Below, in pieces: positions 6,358 through 14,099 of a stretch of DNA of 17,658 bases. Position 1 is the stretch's first letter; each line of letters opens with the position of its first letter. The position numbers and the translations under genes were made by a program. The stretch is from RGIG2707 sp045600065 (GTDB taxonomy: Bacteria; Bacillota; Clostridia; Peptostreptococcales; Anaerovoracaceae): positions 1-17,658 of the forward strand of contig JAZRXE010000061.1 of assembly GCA_045600065.1 (NCBI GenBank), written 5' to 3'. The notes under the pieces were generated by a model. That model was given only the letters and a program-made list of their open reading frames with translations. It was not told the DNA's origin and searched no databases.

Positions 6358-6502
6358 TCATTAAGAAAAATGAACACCCCTGCCGGGTATCCCATGCACG
6401 GATATCGGTCAGTATACCCGGCTTAAGGCATTGTATTTGTATGTTTCGCCTGACTCTGCGTGATTGCGGAGGTTTTTCTTCTATGCTCAGGTCAGGCTTT
6501 TT
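6358..6502 (+). ncRNA. Candidate structured RNA or pcrA leader, ~145 nt
   Basis: Between a TATAAT box and a T-run terminator lies a non-coding stretch with strong dyads. GCCGGGTAT (6382-6390) pairs perfectly with ATACCCGGC (6414-6422) around a 23-base loop. GCCTGAC (6448-6454) pairs with GTCAGGC (6491-6497), followed by five T. Inside it CTCTGC/GCGGAG (6454-6471) forms a second hairpin also followed by five T. I recognise no known riboswitch, T-box or 6S pattern. It may be a small RNA ending at 6502 or an attenuator leader of pcrA, which begins 56 bases later. Confidence 0.5.
6448..6502 (+). terminator. Terminator-like nested hairpin before pcrA
   Basis: The outer stem GCCTGAC/GTCAGGC (6448-6454 with 6491-6497) is followed by TTTTT. 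It encloses the hairpin CTCTGC/GCGGAG (one G-T pair), itself followed by TTTTT at 6473-6477. Either could end transcripts before pcrA. A further small stem TCCGGG/CCCGGA lies at 6506-6526. Confidence 0.6.
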
Positions 6503-6558
6503 GATTCCGGGCGCAAGTCTCCCGGATGCTGTATGTTAAATTGAAAAGCAGGTTAAAT

Positions 6559-8826
6559 ATGCCGGAATACCCCGAATATCTGAATAAACTCAACCCCCGT
6601 CAGCTTGAGGCCGCGACCTCCATAGAAGGCCCTTTGCTTATACTGGCCGGAGCCGGAAGCGGCAAGACCGGTACCATGACCCACAGGATAGCCTACATGA
6701 TCAGGGCTGTGGGAATATCTCCCTATAGCATACTTGCCGTGACCTTTACAAACAAAGCCGCAAAGGAGATGCTGGAGCGTGTGGAGGCTCTTATAGGCCC
6801 CGTGCCCGGCATATGGATACAGACCTTCCATTCGGCAAGCCTCAGGATGCTCAGATCCTATGCAGACAGGCTGGGCTACGGTAAAAATTTCGTGGTATAT
6901 GATCCTACGGATCAGAGTGCCCTTGTCAAGAGAATAGTCAAAGACCTCAGGCTGGACGAAAAGCGCAATGCCCCGAAGTATGTGCTTTCCGAGATCAGCC
7001 ATGCCAAGGAAAGGGAGATAGACCCCGAGCTTTACGCGCGCAAATACGGAGATTCTTACTCCTACAAGGATGTGGCTAAGATCTACGAAGCCTACGAGGA
7101 TGCCCTGAAGAAGAACAATGCCATGGATTTTGACGATCTCATAGGCAATGCCGTCAGGCTGCTGGCAGGCTGCCCGGATGTGCTGGACAGATACCGCAGG
7201 CAGTTCAGCTATGTAATGGTGGATGAATACCAGGACACCAATATGCTTCAGTACAAGCTGGTCAGGCTGCTGACGGAGGAAAGCCGCAACCTGTGCGTCG
7301 TAGGCGACGGCGACCAGTGCATCTACCAGTGGCGCGGCGCGGATATCAGAAATATCCTGGAATTCGAGAAGGATTTTCCGGGTGCCAGAGTAATCAAGCT
7401 GGAGCAGAATTACAGATCCAGCGGCAATATAATTGAGGCGGCTCACAGTGTCATCAAAAACAACAAGGGCCGCAAGGACAAAAAGATGTGGACCAGTGCC
7501 GAATCCGGAGAAAAGGTCGAGTATTACAGGGCGGAGGATGACAGGGAAGAGGCCCGCTACATATGCGCAAGGATAGATGCCCTGATGCGAAAGGATGCCG
7601 GTTTGAGGTATTCGGATTTTGCCATACTCTACAGGACCAACGCCCAGTCCCGCGGCTTCGAAGACATGCTGACGGCAAAGAGCATTCCTTATCAGATACT
7701 GTCGGGCCTTAAATTCTGGGACCGCAAGGAAATCAAGGATATGATGTGCTATATGCGTCTTGTGGCAAATCCCAAGGACGATATATCGATGCTGCGCATA
7801 ATCAACGAGCCCAGGCGAGGCATGGGTCCCAAAACCGTAGACGGTATCAGGGCCATGGCCGCGGCTATGGGAATAAGCATGCTGGAGGCGATGCAGACTC
7901 ACGAGCTTCAGGAATCCCTGAGCCCCAAGCTTTTGGAGGCGGTATTAAGCCTTACGGGCATGCTCGGGGAGCTGTCTGAAAACGCAGACAGGCTTTCAGT
8001 CGGAGATATTTACGATGCCTTGCTTGTAAAAAGCGGTTATCTGAAGGCACTTGAGGATCAGGAAAGCGTGGAGGCAGACGGCAGGATAGAAAACCTTATG
8101 GAATTCAAATCCGTAATAGCCGAAAAGGAACAGGAGGCACAGGCTTCGGGCGGCATACTCACACTGGAAAGCTTTATGGAGGGTCTCAGCATACAGTCGG
8201 ATATTGACGAGCACGACCCTGATCAGGACGCTGTGGTGCTCATGACCCTGCATTCCGCCAAGGGCCTGGAGTTTCCGGTGGTATTCATGCCCGGTCTTGA
8301 AATGGGCCTGTTTCCGAGCTACAGGACCATAGACAAGGGCGACGACCTGGAAGAAGAGCGCAGGCTTTGTTATGTGGGAATGACCAGGGCGAAGCAGAGG
8401 CTATATCTTACCAGCGCCGAGCAGCGCATGCTCTACGGAAAGACAGACAGGCAGGCAGAGTCTCCCTTCCTTAAGGAGATAGACCGAAAATTCATGACAG
8501 GCACTGCGGTCTATGACAAGCGGGGAGAGGGTATATCCTTCAGCCGCTACGATTCGGGCGCAAGGAATTATTCATCCGGGCCATACATTTCTCCTATAGC
8601 CGCGGCAGCCGCGGCAAGGACCAATTCAAGATCTGTAAGCGCCCAGATAAACAAGCCCAGAGAGACCCTTGAAAATACCGCTCTGACGCCCGGAGACAAG
8701 GTCAGCCATGAAAGGTTCGGCGAGGGTACTGTAATCGAAATATCGGGCAAGACCATCGTGGTAATATTCGACAGCGTGGGAACCAAAAAGCTTGCAATAG
8801 ACAAGGCTCCCATGAAGAAGCTTTAA
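6559..8826 (+). CDS. pcrA: ATP-dependent DNA helicase PcrA (UvrD/Rep family, SF1A)
   Basis: PcrA is a 3'-5' DNA helicase that removes proteins from DNA and works in repair and plasmid replication. All SF1A motifs are visible in the 755-aa product: Q motif LNPRQ (11-15), Walker A AGAGSGKT (30-37), Ia VTFTNKAA (61-68), Ib TFHSAS (89-94), II VDEYQDT (221-227), III GDGDQCIYQWRGAD (249-262), IV LEQNYRSS (281-288), V TLHSAKGLEF and VI YVGMTRAK. The C terminus (GDKVSHERFGEGTVIEI) is the Tudor-like fold that contacts RNA polymerase in PcrA proteins. I prefer the ATG at 6559, preceded by AGCAGG; ATG 6526 lacks an RBS. ligA follows after 16 bases, the common Bacillota order. Confidence 0.96.
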   Translation: MPEYPEYLNKLNPRQLEAATSIEGPLLILAGAGSGKTGTMTHRIAYMIRAVGISPYSILAVTFTNKAAKEMLERVEALIGPVPGIWIQTFHSASLRMLRSYADRLGYGKNFVVYDPTDQSALVKRIVKDLRLDEKRNAPKYVLSEISHAKEREIDPELYARKYGDSYSYKDVAKIYEAYEDALKKNNAMDFDDLIGNAVRLLAGCPDVLDRYRRQFSYVMVDEYQDTNMLQYKLVRLLTEESRNLCVVGDGDQCIYQWRGADIRNILEFEKDFPGARVIKLEQNYRSSGNIIEAAHSVIKNNKGRKDKKMWTSAESGEKVEYYRAEDDREEARYICARIDALMRKDAGLRYSDFAILYRTNAQSRGFEDMLTAKSIPYQILSGLKFWDRKEIKDMMCYMRLVANPKDDISMLRIINEPRRGMGPKTVDGIRAMAAAMGISMLEAMQTHELQESLSPKLLEAVLSLTGMLGELSENADRLSVGDIYDALLVKSGYLKALEDQESVEADGRIENLMEFKSVIAEKEQEAQASGGILTLESFMEGLSIQSDIDEHDPDQDAVVLMTLHSAKGLEFPVVFMPGLEMGLFPSYRTIDKGDDLEEERRLCYVGMTRAKQRLYLTSAEQRMLYGKTDRQAESPFLKEIDRKFMTGTAVYDKRGEGISFSRYDSGARNYSSGPYISPIAAAAAARTNSRSVSAQINKPRETLENTALTPGDKVSHERFGEGTVIEISGKTIVVIFDSVGTKKLAIDKAPMKKL

Positions 8827-8842
8827 GCTGCAGGGGGCAGAC

Positions 8843-10837
8843 ATGGATGCTAAGCAGAGAATGGAAGAGTTGTACAGGCTCATAGATTATCATAACGACA
8901 GATATTACAATCAGGACGATCCGGAGATCTCCGATTACGAATACGACCAGCTGAGCCTGGAGCTGAGGGCTCTGGAGGCTGAGTATCCCATGTTTATGAG
9001 GGCTGATACCCCCACAAAAAGGGTCGTGGGCGCTCCCAGGAGGGAGTTTCGCAAGATTGAGCACGATGTACCGGTTATATCCCTGCAGGATGTTTTCAGC
9101 AAGGGAGAGGTCTATGCATTCGTGGAAAGGGTACTTTCGGAGCAGCCCGGAGCGGTGTTTTCCGTGGAGAAGAAGATTGACGGGCTTACACTGGTGCTCA
9201 GATATACTGACGGAAAGCTCACAGACGCCATCACCAGAGGGGACGGGGCCGTGGGCGAGTCAGTGCTGGAAAACGCTCTTATGATAGAAAGCATCCCCAA
9301 GGAGATACCCGAAAAGCTGCCTTATCTTGAGGTGCGCGGAGAGGTCTACATGTCCTCCGCAAGCTTTGAGGAGGCCAACAGAAAGCAGCTTCAGAAGGGC
9401 GGAAAGACCTACCAGAATCGCAGGAACAGCGCTGCGGGGACTCTGCGCCAGCTGGATCCCAACGTGGTAAAAGAAAGAAAGCTGGACATCTGGATCTTCA
9501 ATCTTGAGCTTGCAGAGGGGCGCATCTTTTCCGGTCATCTGGAAAGCTTCGAATGGCTTCGCAGTCAGGGCTTTCCCGTCATAGAGGAGCCCATCGAGGC
9601 CAAGACGGCAGATCAGGTCTGGGATGCCATATGCCGCATAGGCGATATACGCTACAGTCTGGATTACGGTCTGGATGGTGCTGTGGTAAAGGTGGACAGC
9701 CTTCAGATGAGAAAAGAGCTCGGCATGACCTCCAAGGTCCCCCGGTGGGCTGTGGCATACAAATATCCGCCTGAGCGCAGGGAGACCCTGCTGGAGGATA
9801 TCATAGTCCAGGTCGGCCGAACGGGCCGCATGACGCCTCTGGCCATTCTCAAGCCCGTAAGGCTGGCAGAGACAACGGTATCCAGGGCGACTCTGCACAA
9901 TCAGGACTTTATTGACGAAAAGGATCTTCGCATAGGAGATACCGTGGTGCTGCAAAAGGCAGGAGATATAATACCCGAGATAATAGAGGTCGTCAGAGAC
10001 AAGCGCCCGGAGGGCACGGTTCCCTTCAAAATGCCCGAATTCTGCCCTGTATGCGGAGCTCCCGCCCAGCGTGAGGCCGACGGAGCACACCTGCACTGTA
10101 CCGGGGAAAGCTGTCCTGCCAAGGACAGCCGGAGCATAGTCTATTTTACGGGCAAGGATGCCATGAATATCGACGGCTTCGGGCCCTCTGCCGCAGAAGC
10201 GCTGATCAGCGAGGGATATATCAGGGATATCGCCGATATTTACAGCCTCAAAGACAGCAGGGACAGGCTCATAGAGCAGGGGATAATAGGCAAGCAGAAA
10301 TCCGTGGACAATCTTCTTGCAGCCATAGAAAGCTCCAGGCAGGCAGGCCCGGACAAGGTGCTTGCAGGTCTTGGCATACGCAATGTGGGAAAGCAGACTG
10401 CCAAGGTGCTGATGTCTGCCTTCGGAGATATACACGCGCTGATGGATGCGGACGCGGAGTCTGTTAAGCAGCTTCCCGACATGGGAGATGCGGTGGCTTC
10501 GGAGATCATAAAGTACTTTGATAATCCGCGCAGCCGTGATATAATCAGGCGTCTGGAGGAAGCAGGGGTAAAGCTCAGCCAGGATAAGCCCGGTGAAGGC
10601 GCAGACCTGCGCTTTGCGGGCAAGACCTTCGTTCTTACGGGCACCCTTGCGGGCATGACCAGAGACGAGGCCTCCGCCATTATAGAAAGCCTGGGCGGCA
10701 AGACATCATCCTCCGTATCCAAAAAGACTGATTTCGTTCTGGCAGGAGATGCCGCAGGCAGCAAGCTTGTCAAGGCTCAGCAGCTTGGAGTTACGGTAAT
10801 AGACCTGGATGAATTCCTCAGAATGGCAAGGCAGTGA
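8843..10837 (+). CDS. ligA: NAD-dependent DNA ligase LigA
   Basis: LigA seals nicks using NAD+ in replication and repair. The 664-aa product has the NAD-binding Ia domain (YYNQDDPEISDYEYDQL, 21-37), the nucleotidyltransferase motif with catalytic Lys111 in EKKIDG, the GEVYM motif (166-170), and YKYPP (306-310). Then come the OB-fold, a Cys4 zinc finger (C401, C404, C419, C424), helix-hairpin-helix repeats (about 440-560) and a C-terminal BRCT domain (about 588-664, FVLTGTL). Length is normal for the family. The usual SLDNAF-type motif reads SLQDVF here. A GGGGG-rich site precedes the ATG, 16 bases after pcrA, so the two are almost surely co-transcribed. Confidence 0.97.
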   Translation: MDAKQRMEELYRLIDYHNDRYYNQDDPEISDYEYDQLSLELRALEAEYPMFMRADTPTKRVVGAPRREFRKIEHDVPVISLQDVFSKGEVYAFVERVLSEQPGAVFSVEKKIDGLTLVLRYTDGKLTDAITRGDGAVGESVLENALMIESIPKEIPEKLPYLEVRGEVYMSSASFEEANRKQLQKGGKTYQNRRNSAAGTLRQLDPNVVKERKLDIWIFNLELAEGRIFSGHLESFEWLRSQGFPVIEEPIEAKTADQVWDAICRIGDIRYSLDYGLDGAVVKVDSLQMRKELGMTSKVPRWAVAYKYPPERRETLLEDIIVQVGRTGRMTPLAILKPVRLAETTVSRATLHNQDFIDEKDLRIGDTVVLQKAGDIIPEIIEVVRDKRPEGTVPFKMPEFCPVCGAPAQREADGAHLHCTGESCPAKDSRSIVYFTGKDAMNIDGFGPSAAEALISEGYIRDIADIYSLKDSRDRLIEQGIIGKQKSVDNLLAAIESSRQAGPDKVLAGLGIRNVGKQTAKVLMSAFGDIHALMDADAESVKQLPDMGDAVASEIIKYFDNPRSRDIIRRLEEAGVKLSQDKPGEGADLRFAGKTFVLTGTLAGMTRDEASAIIESLGGKTSSSVSKKTDFVLAGDAAGSKLVKAQQLGVTVIDLDEFLRMARQ

Positions 10838-10895
10838 TACTGTTTTGCGGGCTCCGGACTCATTTCAGGCTCAGCAGTTTTACATAAAAAGAGCA

Positions 10896-11726
10896 ATGGA
10901 TTACAAAAGAGTATTAACAATACAGGACATATCCTGCATAGGGCACTGCTCCGGAAGCGTGGCGCTCCCCATTCTTTCGGCCTGCGGACACGAGACCGTG
11001 CTGCTGCCCTCGGCGGTTCTTTCCACTCACACGGCCTTTAAAAACTTCCCCAATATCAGGGATCTTACTGACGATATGCCTGCCATAAACGCTCACTGGG
11101 TATCAGAGGGTCTTAAGTTCGATGCCATTTACACCGGATATCTGGGCAGCAAGAAGCAGATAGACATTGTAAAAGACATATTCAAAAGCAGCGCGGCAGA
11201 GGGCTGCCGTATGGTTGTCGATCCTGCCATGGGAGACCACGGAAAGCTCTATTCGGGCTTTGATATGGATTTCGTGGAGGAGATCAAAAGCCTTGCCGCT
11301 CATGCCGATGTGATCATTCCGAACCTTACCGAGGCTGCTCTTATGACAGGCTGTGAATACAGGGAAGAATACGACGAAGCCTACATCTTAAAGCTGATGG
11401 AGGGTCTTAAGGCTTTGGGCTCAGATAATATTCTGATCACCGGAGTGGGATATTCTTCGCAAGAAACCGGCGCGGCTATTTACGACGGCGAAAAATTGAG
11501 TTATTATATACACGGAAAGCTCCCAAGAAGCTATCACGGCACAGGAGACATATTCGCATCGGTATTTACCGGAGCCCTGCTCAGAGGCAAAAGTCTGGCA
11601 GAAAGCGCCGGACTGGCGGCAGAATTCACCTGCAAGTGCATAGAGAATACTCTGGAAGATGAAGCTCACAGCTACGGAACCAAGTTCGAGCCCGTGCTGG
11701 GAGAATTGATCAAAGCCCTGAACTAA
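10896..11726 (+). CDS. Pyridoxamine/pyridoxal kinase-like (ribokinase superfamily)
   Basis: The 276-aa product resembles PdxK/PdxY-type kinases that phosphorylate B6 vitamers for the salvage route to pyridoxal phosphate. It begins with the LTIQDISCIGHCS block (7-19). It has VVDPAMGDHGKLY (107-119), PNLTEA (142-147) and the catalytic GTGD (215-218, base Asp218), in family order. The region around 80-90 (YTGYLGS) fits the substrate pocket. I chose the ATG at 10896 because homology begins there. An earlier in-frame ATG at 10809 overlaps ligA and adds unconserved residues. The RBS is weak (AAGAGC). The gap to ligA is 58 bases without a visible terminator, so it probably belongs to that operon. 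Confidence 0.87.
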   Translation: MDYKRVLTIQDISCIGHCSGSVALPILSACGHETVLLPSAVLSTHTAFKNFPNIRDLTDDMPAINAHWVSEGLKFDAIYTGYLGSKKQIDIVKDIFKSSAAEGCRMVVDPAMGDHGKLYSGFDMDFVEEIKSLAAHADVIIPNLTEAALMTGCEYREEYDEAYILKLMEGLKALGSDNILITGVGYSSQETGAAIYDGEKLSYYIHGKLPRSYHGTGDIFASVFTGALLRGKSLAESAGLAAEFTCKCIENTLEDEAHSYGTKFEPVLGELIKALN

Positions 11727-11737
11727 ACAAAACAATT

Positions 11738-11882
11738 GCCCTTGGTCAGCTTCGCGGCCTCCTGTGGGTCCTGCGCAACAGGAATCTGTGAACCTTGTCA
11801 GGTCCGGAAGGAAGCAGCAATAAGCGGAACCTCCTGTGTGCCGCAGCTAAGCCTGCAGGTCCCCGCGAGGCTGGCCAAGGGC
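11738..11882 (+). ncRNA. ffs: Signal recognition particle RNA (Alu-less, ~145 nt)
   Basis: This is the RNA of the SRP, which with Ffh targets nascent membrane proteins. The universal helix 8 core is present: TGTCAGGTCCGGAAGGAAGC (about 11797-11816), then AGCA and the matching right side. The GGGTCCTGCGCAACAGGAA block before it matches my memory of the Bacillus scRNA. The ends GCCCTTGG (11738-11745) and CCAAGGGC (11875-11882) pair, and TCGCGG/CCGCGA continues helix 5. Size fits a long helix 5 without the Alu domain of B. subtilis. Six T follow at 11885-11890, so the closing helix doubles as terminator. Its place before dnaX is typical of Bacillota. Confidence 0.96.
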
Positions 11883-11890
11883 GATTTTTT
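11883..11890 (+). terminator. T-run ending the SRP RNA
   Basis: GA followed by six T directly after the closing SRP helix (CCAAGGGC) gives intrinsic termination. Confidence 0.7.
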
Positions 11891-11909
11891 ATAGGCGGCA
11901 GACCGGCAA

Positions 11910-11957
11910 GGGGCAGGGCATACAGCTCCTGCTACCCTGTACGGTATACGCTGTCCC
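11910..11957 (+). promoter_or_regulatory. Leader hairpin before dnaX
   Basis: The 14-base arms 11910-11923 (GGGGCAGGGCATAC) and 11944-11957 (GTATACGCTGTCCC) pair with two mismatches and one G-T pair around a 20-base loop. The hairpin ends about eight bases before the dnaX RBS (AAGGAG). No T-run follows, so it is not a terminator; an mRNA leader structure or operator is possible. Confidence 0.4.
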
Positions 11958-11975
11958 GTTATCCAAGGAGAATAC

Positions 11976-13052
11976 ATGTATCAGGCATTATATCGCAGCT
12001 TCAGACCGGAAACCTTCGATACTCTGATAGGTCAGGAGCATATTGTAAAGATACTGACTAACCAGATCAAAAACGGCACCACCGGACATGCCTATCTTTT
12101 CTGCGGAACAAGAGGCACCGGCAAGACCACCACAGCCAGACTGCTGGCAAAGGCCTTGAACTGCACATCGGATGCCGTCAGACCCTGCGGGGAATGCGCA
12201 GCCTGCAAGGCAATAGCCGCAGGCACCTTTCTTGATGTCACGGAGATCGACGCGGCTTCCAACAACGGCGTGGACGATATGCGTTCGTTGAGAGAAGAGG
12301 TCAACTTTCCGCCTGTAATGGGCAGAACCAAGGTCTATATCATAGACGAGGCACATATGCTCAGCACCCAGGCCTGCAACGCGCTGCTAAAGACCCTGGA
12401 GGAGCCTCCGGCAAATACCGTGTTCATTCTGGCGACCACAGATCCCAATAAGCTGCCCACCACTATATTGAGCCGCTGCATCAGGCTTGATTTCAGAAGG
12501 GTCAGCGAAGAAAGGCTGGCGGAAAGATTTGCCGACATATGCGCTCAGGTGGGGGTAAAGGCCGCTGACGACGCTCTGGCTCTTATTGCAGCCAACGCAG
12601 ACGGCTCGGTAAGAGACGGCCTGTCCCTGCTGGACAGGTGCATATCCTCCGGCGAGGAGCTGACAAGAGAGGATGTACTCTTTCTTCTTGGCATGGCAGG
12701 CACCGAGACTCTGATTTCCTTAACAGACAGCCTTATCGCCAAGGATGCCGGAGCTGCGCTGGGCACAATGGCCGCAGTTATTGCTGAGGGCAAGGAAGTC
12801 ACTCAGTTTGCCAGAGATCTTACCGAGCATCTGAGGAATTTAATGGTGATCAAGTATACCGCCAGGCCGGAAAATGTGCTCAATCTCTCTCTTGAAAATA
12901 TAGAAAGACTTAAAGAGCAGAGCGGCAGGGCCGATATGGAGTTTATCAGGAGCAGCATCGCGGAGCTTTCTTCGGCACTGGCGGACGCGAGATGGGCTCC
13001 GAGACCAAGGATACTGTTCGAGCTGGCTCTGGTGCGCATATGCAGCAGGTAA
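11976..13052 (+). CDS. dnaX: DNA polymerase III clamp-loader subunit DnaX, short form (domains I-III only)
   Basis: DnaX is the ATPase of the clamp loader that places the beta sliding clamp on DNA. The 358-aa product has the opening YRSFRPETFDTLIGQ, Walker A GTRGTGKT (44-51), a zinc-binding set C63, C71, C74, C77, Walker B IIDEAH (122-127), sensor 1 ATTDP (153-157) and the SRC arginine finger R167, then the domain III collar. It stops at PRPRILFELALVRICSR, the end of domain III. The tau-type C-terminal part that binds DnaB helicase and polymerase in other bacteria, usually 150-250 residues more, is missing. The next gene starts four bases later and no slippery run is seen near the end, so it appears truncated by nature. 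AAGGAG precedes the ATG. Confidence 0.95.
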   Translation: MYQALYRSFRPETFDTLIGQEHIVKILTNQIKNGTTGHAYLFCGTRGTGKTTTARLLAKALNCTSDAVRPCGECAACKAIAAGTFLDVTEIDAASNNGVDDMRSLREEVNFPPVMGRTKVYIIDEAHMLSTQACNALLKTLEEPPANTVFILATTDPNKLPTTILSRCIRLDFRRVSEERLAERFADICAQVGVKAADDALALIAANADGSVRDGLSLLDRCISSGEELTREDVLFLLGMAGTETLISLTDSLIAKDAGAALGTMAAVIAEGKEVTQFARDLTEHLRNLMVIKYTARPENVLNLSLENIERLKEQSGRADMEFIRSSIAELSSALADARWAPRPRILFELALVRICSR

Positions 13053-13056
13053 AGCC

Positions 13057-13752
13057 ATGAATATTGAGCCTATAGCCTGCATACGCAGCGGTTTTACGGA
13101 AAAATTCGGTATACCAAGGCAAAGCGGATTGGTTGACGATAATATTAGTTATGTAATATTTAATGAAAAATACCGTGTGGCCGATGCGTTCCGAGGCCTG
13201 GAAGACTTTTCTTACATCTGGCTTCTGTGGGATTTTTCCAAAGCCCACAGAGAGGCGTGGTCTCCCACGGTCAGGCCCCCGGTGCTGGGCGGAAACAAGC
13301 GGATGGGTGTATTCGCCACCCGGTCTCCGTTTCGGCCCAATCAGATCGGACTGTCCAGCGTACGGCTGCTGCGCGTGGTCTATGAAGGGCCCGAGGCTCC
13401 TTATCTGGAGGTGGCCGGTGCCGATCTTCTGGACGGCACGCCGGTGTACGATGTAAAGCCATATCTGCCCTACACGGATTCCCATCCGGACGCGGCGGCA
13501 GGCTTTTCGGAGGCAGGGGTCCTAAGGCTGCTTAACGTACATATCCCGGACGAGCTGGCCTCCGTACCGGATGAACAGACTTACAAAGCTATTTACCGCA
13601 TTCTGCAGCTGGATCCGCGGCCTTCTTATCAGAAGGATTCTTCCCGGGTCTACGGCATGAGCTACGGCGGATACGATATCAGATTTACAGTTACAGACAA
13701 GGATCTTTTTGTTAAATATATAGGATCCGGAAAGCAGGAGAACAATGGGTAA
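13057..13752 (+). CDS. trmO: tRNA t6A37 N6-methyltransferase TrmO (TsaA/UPF0066)
   Basis: TrmO uses S-adenosylmethionine to methylate t6A at position 37 of ACY-decoding tRNA, giving m6t6A. The 231-aa length matches E. coli TrmO. Signature blocks are ACIRSGFTEKFGIPRQSG (7-24), GVFATRSPFRPNQIGLSS (84-101) and DLLDGTPVYDVKPYLPYTD (123-141), the beta-barrel SAM site. A C-terminal domain with DPRPSYQKD and YGMSYGGYDIRF follows. It begins four bases after dnaX and overlaps ybaB by eight bases (ATGGGTAA), so it is coupled with both. In most Bacillota ybaB follows dnaX directly, so trmO looks inserted into this operon. No sign of foreign codon use was evident. Confidence 0.94.
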   Translation: MNIEPIACIRSGFTEKFGIPRQSGLVDDNISYVIFNEKYRVADAFRGLEDFSYIWLLWDFSKAHREAWSPTVRPPVLGGNKRMGVFATRSPFRPNQIGLSSVRLLRVVYEGPEAPYLEVAGADLLDGTPVYDVKPYLPYTDSHPDAAAGFSEAGVLRLLNVHIPDELASVPDEQTYKAIYRILQLDPRPSYQKDSSRVYGMSYGGYDIRFTVTDKDLFVKYIGSGKQENNG

Positions 13753-14098
13753 AGGAATGAAAGCAGGAAAGCTGAAGGCAAACAAGCCCTCCAGACAGGA
13801 TCAGATGGCTCAGCTTCAGGCTCTGCAGATCAGAATGAATCAGATCCAGGACGAGATCAATGCCACTGAGACCGAGTCCAGCGCAGGCGGCGGAGCTGTC
13901 ACCGTAAAGGTCAATGGTGCTCATCAGCTGACTGCTGTCACCATCAAGCCGGACATCCTCGATCCCGACGATGTGGAAATGCTTCAGGATCTTATCATGG
14001 CTGCCGCCAACGAGGCAATGCGCCAGATCGATGAGCTGAGCAATGCAAAGATGAACAGCGTGGGTGCCGGAATGGGTCTCCCCGCGGGGATCCTCTAA
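13745..14098 (+). CDS. ybaB: YbaB/EbfC family nucleoid-associated DNA-binding protein
   Basis: YbaB proteins are small dimeric DNA-binding proteins that coat the nucleoid and are linked to recombination repair through their place next to recR. The 117-aa product has an N-terminal Lys-rich segment, then a helix (MAQLQALQIRMNQIQDEINA). The beta-strand region GGGAVTVKVNGAHQLTAVTI is the family mark, followed by LLDP-like ILDPDDVEMLQDLIMAAANEA and a Gly/Met-rich tail. AGGAG lies just upstream of the ATG, inside the end of trmO. The recR ATG begins two bases past its last sense codon and stop. Confidence 0.93.
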   Translation: MGKGMKAGKLKANKPSRQDQMAQLQALQIRMNQIQDEINATETESSAGGGAVTVKVNGAHQLTAVTIKPDILDPDDVEMLQDLIMAAANEAMRQIDELSNAKMNSVGAGMGLPAGIL

Positions 14099-14099
14099 T

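Noticed and set aside
6358..6502. 6S RNA, T-box or known riboswitch upstream of pcrA
   Set aside because: The ends do not pair into one long rod as in 6S RNA. No T-box sequence or recognised riboswitch core is visible.
6553..7902. Long open frame (449 aa) on the minus strand under pcrA
   Set aside because: It lies wholly antisense to a gene with all helicase motifs, has no RBS or recognisable domain, and reflects codon bias of pcrA.
9260..10435. Long open frame (391 aa) on the minus strand under ligA
   Set aside because: It is antisense to the complete LigA, with no family motif or start signal.
11795..12061. 88-aa open frame across the SRP RNA and the dnaX start
   Set aside because: It overlaps the conserved SRP RNA core and the dnaX N terminus in another frame, and has no RBS.
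12840..13056. Frameshift or programmed slippage explaining the short DnaX
   Set aside because: No A-rich slippery site is visible near the end and no tau-like sequence follows in any frame, since trmO starts after four bases with its own intact N terminus.
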